DNA from: Gammaproteobacteria bacterium
Lineage (GTDB): Bacteria; Pseudomonadota; Gammaproteobacteria; GCA-001735895
Assembly (NCBI GenBank): GCA_015494335.1
Contig: WGBK01000272.1
Coordinates: 1-5,841, forward strand
DNA length: 5,841 nucleotides
Direction: 5' to 3'
Positions 5,604 through 5,841 of this stretch are shown in pieces. Positions within the stretch are counted from its first letter, which is position 1, and every line of letters begins with the position of its first letter. The notes below the pieces were generated by a model. That model worked only from the letters and a program-made list of their open reading frames with translations, had not been told where the DNA came from and did no database searches. Both the position numbers and the translations under genes were made by a program.

Positions 5604-5841
5604 TCAGCTGTCGAGTCCGTCGAATCGAACCACCTGACGCGGTTGATATTCCCGATCGAAGATGAGTTCGAAACGGGTCCCCTCCTCGTCGACGACGGCT
5701 TGCACCTGCTTCAGCTCGGGCAGGCGTGTGGCCAGCCAGGCCAGGCTGGCGGCGGCCTTTTCGTCTTCCTGGTAGAGAATGCCTTCCATCATGGCCAAGG
5801 CCATCCATTGTGCGCGTTGTCCGAGGTCGGGCTGTTCCAGC
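5604..5841 (-). CDS. Unrecognised protein, C-terminal part (cut by the right edge)
   Basis: A minus-strand frame is open from the right edge to a TGA at 5604-5606, giving the last 78 or so residues of a protein. An internal ATG lies at 5804, but the frame stays open upstream (reading LEQPDLGQRAQW before it), so the true start is probably outside the window. Seen: a helical part rich in Ala, Leu, Met and Glu (MALAMMEGILYQEDEKAAASLAWLATRLPELKQ, quoted here as its two halves MALAMMEGILYQEDEKAA and ASLAWLATRLPELKQ), then what looks like a beta hairpin (VQAVVDEEG, TRFELIFDREY, RQVVRFDG) ending in LDS. No motif I recognise and no membrane segment in this part. It lies in the same direction as the chemoreceptor, 107 bp upstream, with no clear terminator in between, so co-transcription is possible. 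Function unassigned. Confidence 0.65.
   Translation of the reverse strand, partial: LEQPDLGQRAQWMALAMMEGILYQEDEKAAASLAWLATRLPELKQVQAVVDEEGTRFELIFDREYQPRQVVRFDGLDS

Noticed and set aside
5551..5808. 85-residue minus-strand frame overlapping the right-edge gene
   Set aside because: Arg/Gly/Pro-rich, whereas the alternative frame ending at 5604 reads as a balanced protein and stays open to the window edge.

Overview
This GC-rich window (roughly 60-65% GC by eye) reads like the chromosome of a flagellated, free-living gammaproteobacterium. The closest flavour is the Pseudomonas/Marinobacter/Halomonas/Ectothiorhodospiraceae type. This rests on the protein families (FliL-like, BolA/IbaG, a coiled-coil GGDEF protein, a large methyl-accepting chemotaxis protein) and is an inference without database searches. 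I see no insertion sequence, phage gene, tRNA, rRNA or CRISPR array; genes are dense and codon use looks uniform.

Layout, left to right: (1) 1-227, minus strand: the N-terminal part of a FliL-like secreted or membrane-anchored protein, running off the left edge. (2) 287-508, plus: a small BolA/IbaG-family protein, divergent from the fliL-like gene across 59 bp that hold a palindromic -10-like box. (3) 509-647: a convergent intergenic gap holding an unusual long interrupted inverted repeat (519-639). (4) 648-2195, minus: a soluble diguanylate cyclase with a long helical N-terminus, an intact GGEEF active site and an intact RxxD inhibitory site. (5) 2196-2266: a divergent promoter region. (6) 2267-3136 and 3133-3480, plus: a two-gene operon with a 4-bp GTGA overlap, encoding a ketohexokinase-like PfkB-family sugar kinase and a small Rieske [2Fe-2S] protein. 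(7) 3487-5496, minus: a 669-residue transmembrane chemoreceptor, convergent with the Rieske gene only 6 bp apart. (8) 5497-5603: the chemoreceptor's upstream region, with a good ribosome binding site and a weak FliA-like promoter candidate. (9) 5604-5841, minus: the C-terminal part of an unrecognised protein, running off the right edge.

Taken together, three genes relate to motility or lifestyle signalling (FliL-like, diguanylate cyclase, chemoreceptor) and two to iron-sulfur biology (BolA-family, Rieske). The neighbourhood does not form one pathway, and only the kinase-Rieske pair is clearly an operon. No complete new system is evident. The points most worth a second look are the folded convergent intergenic element at 519-639, the BolA-family protein that lacks the usual loop His/Cys ligand, and the kinase-Rieske coupling.
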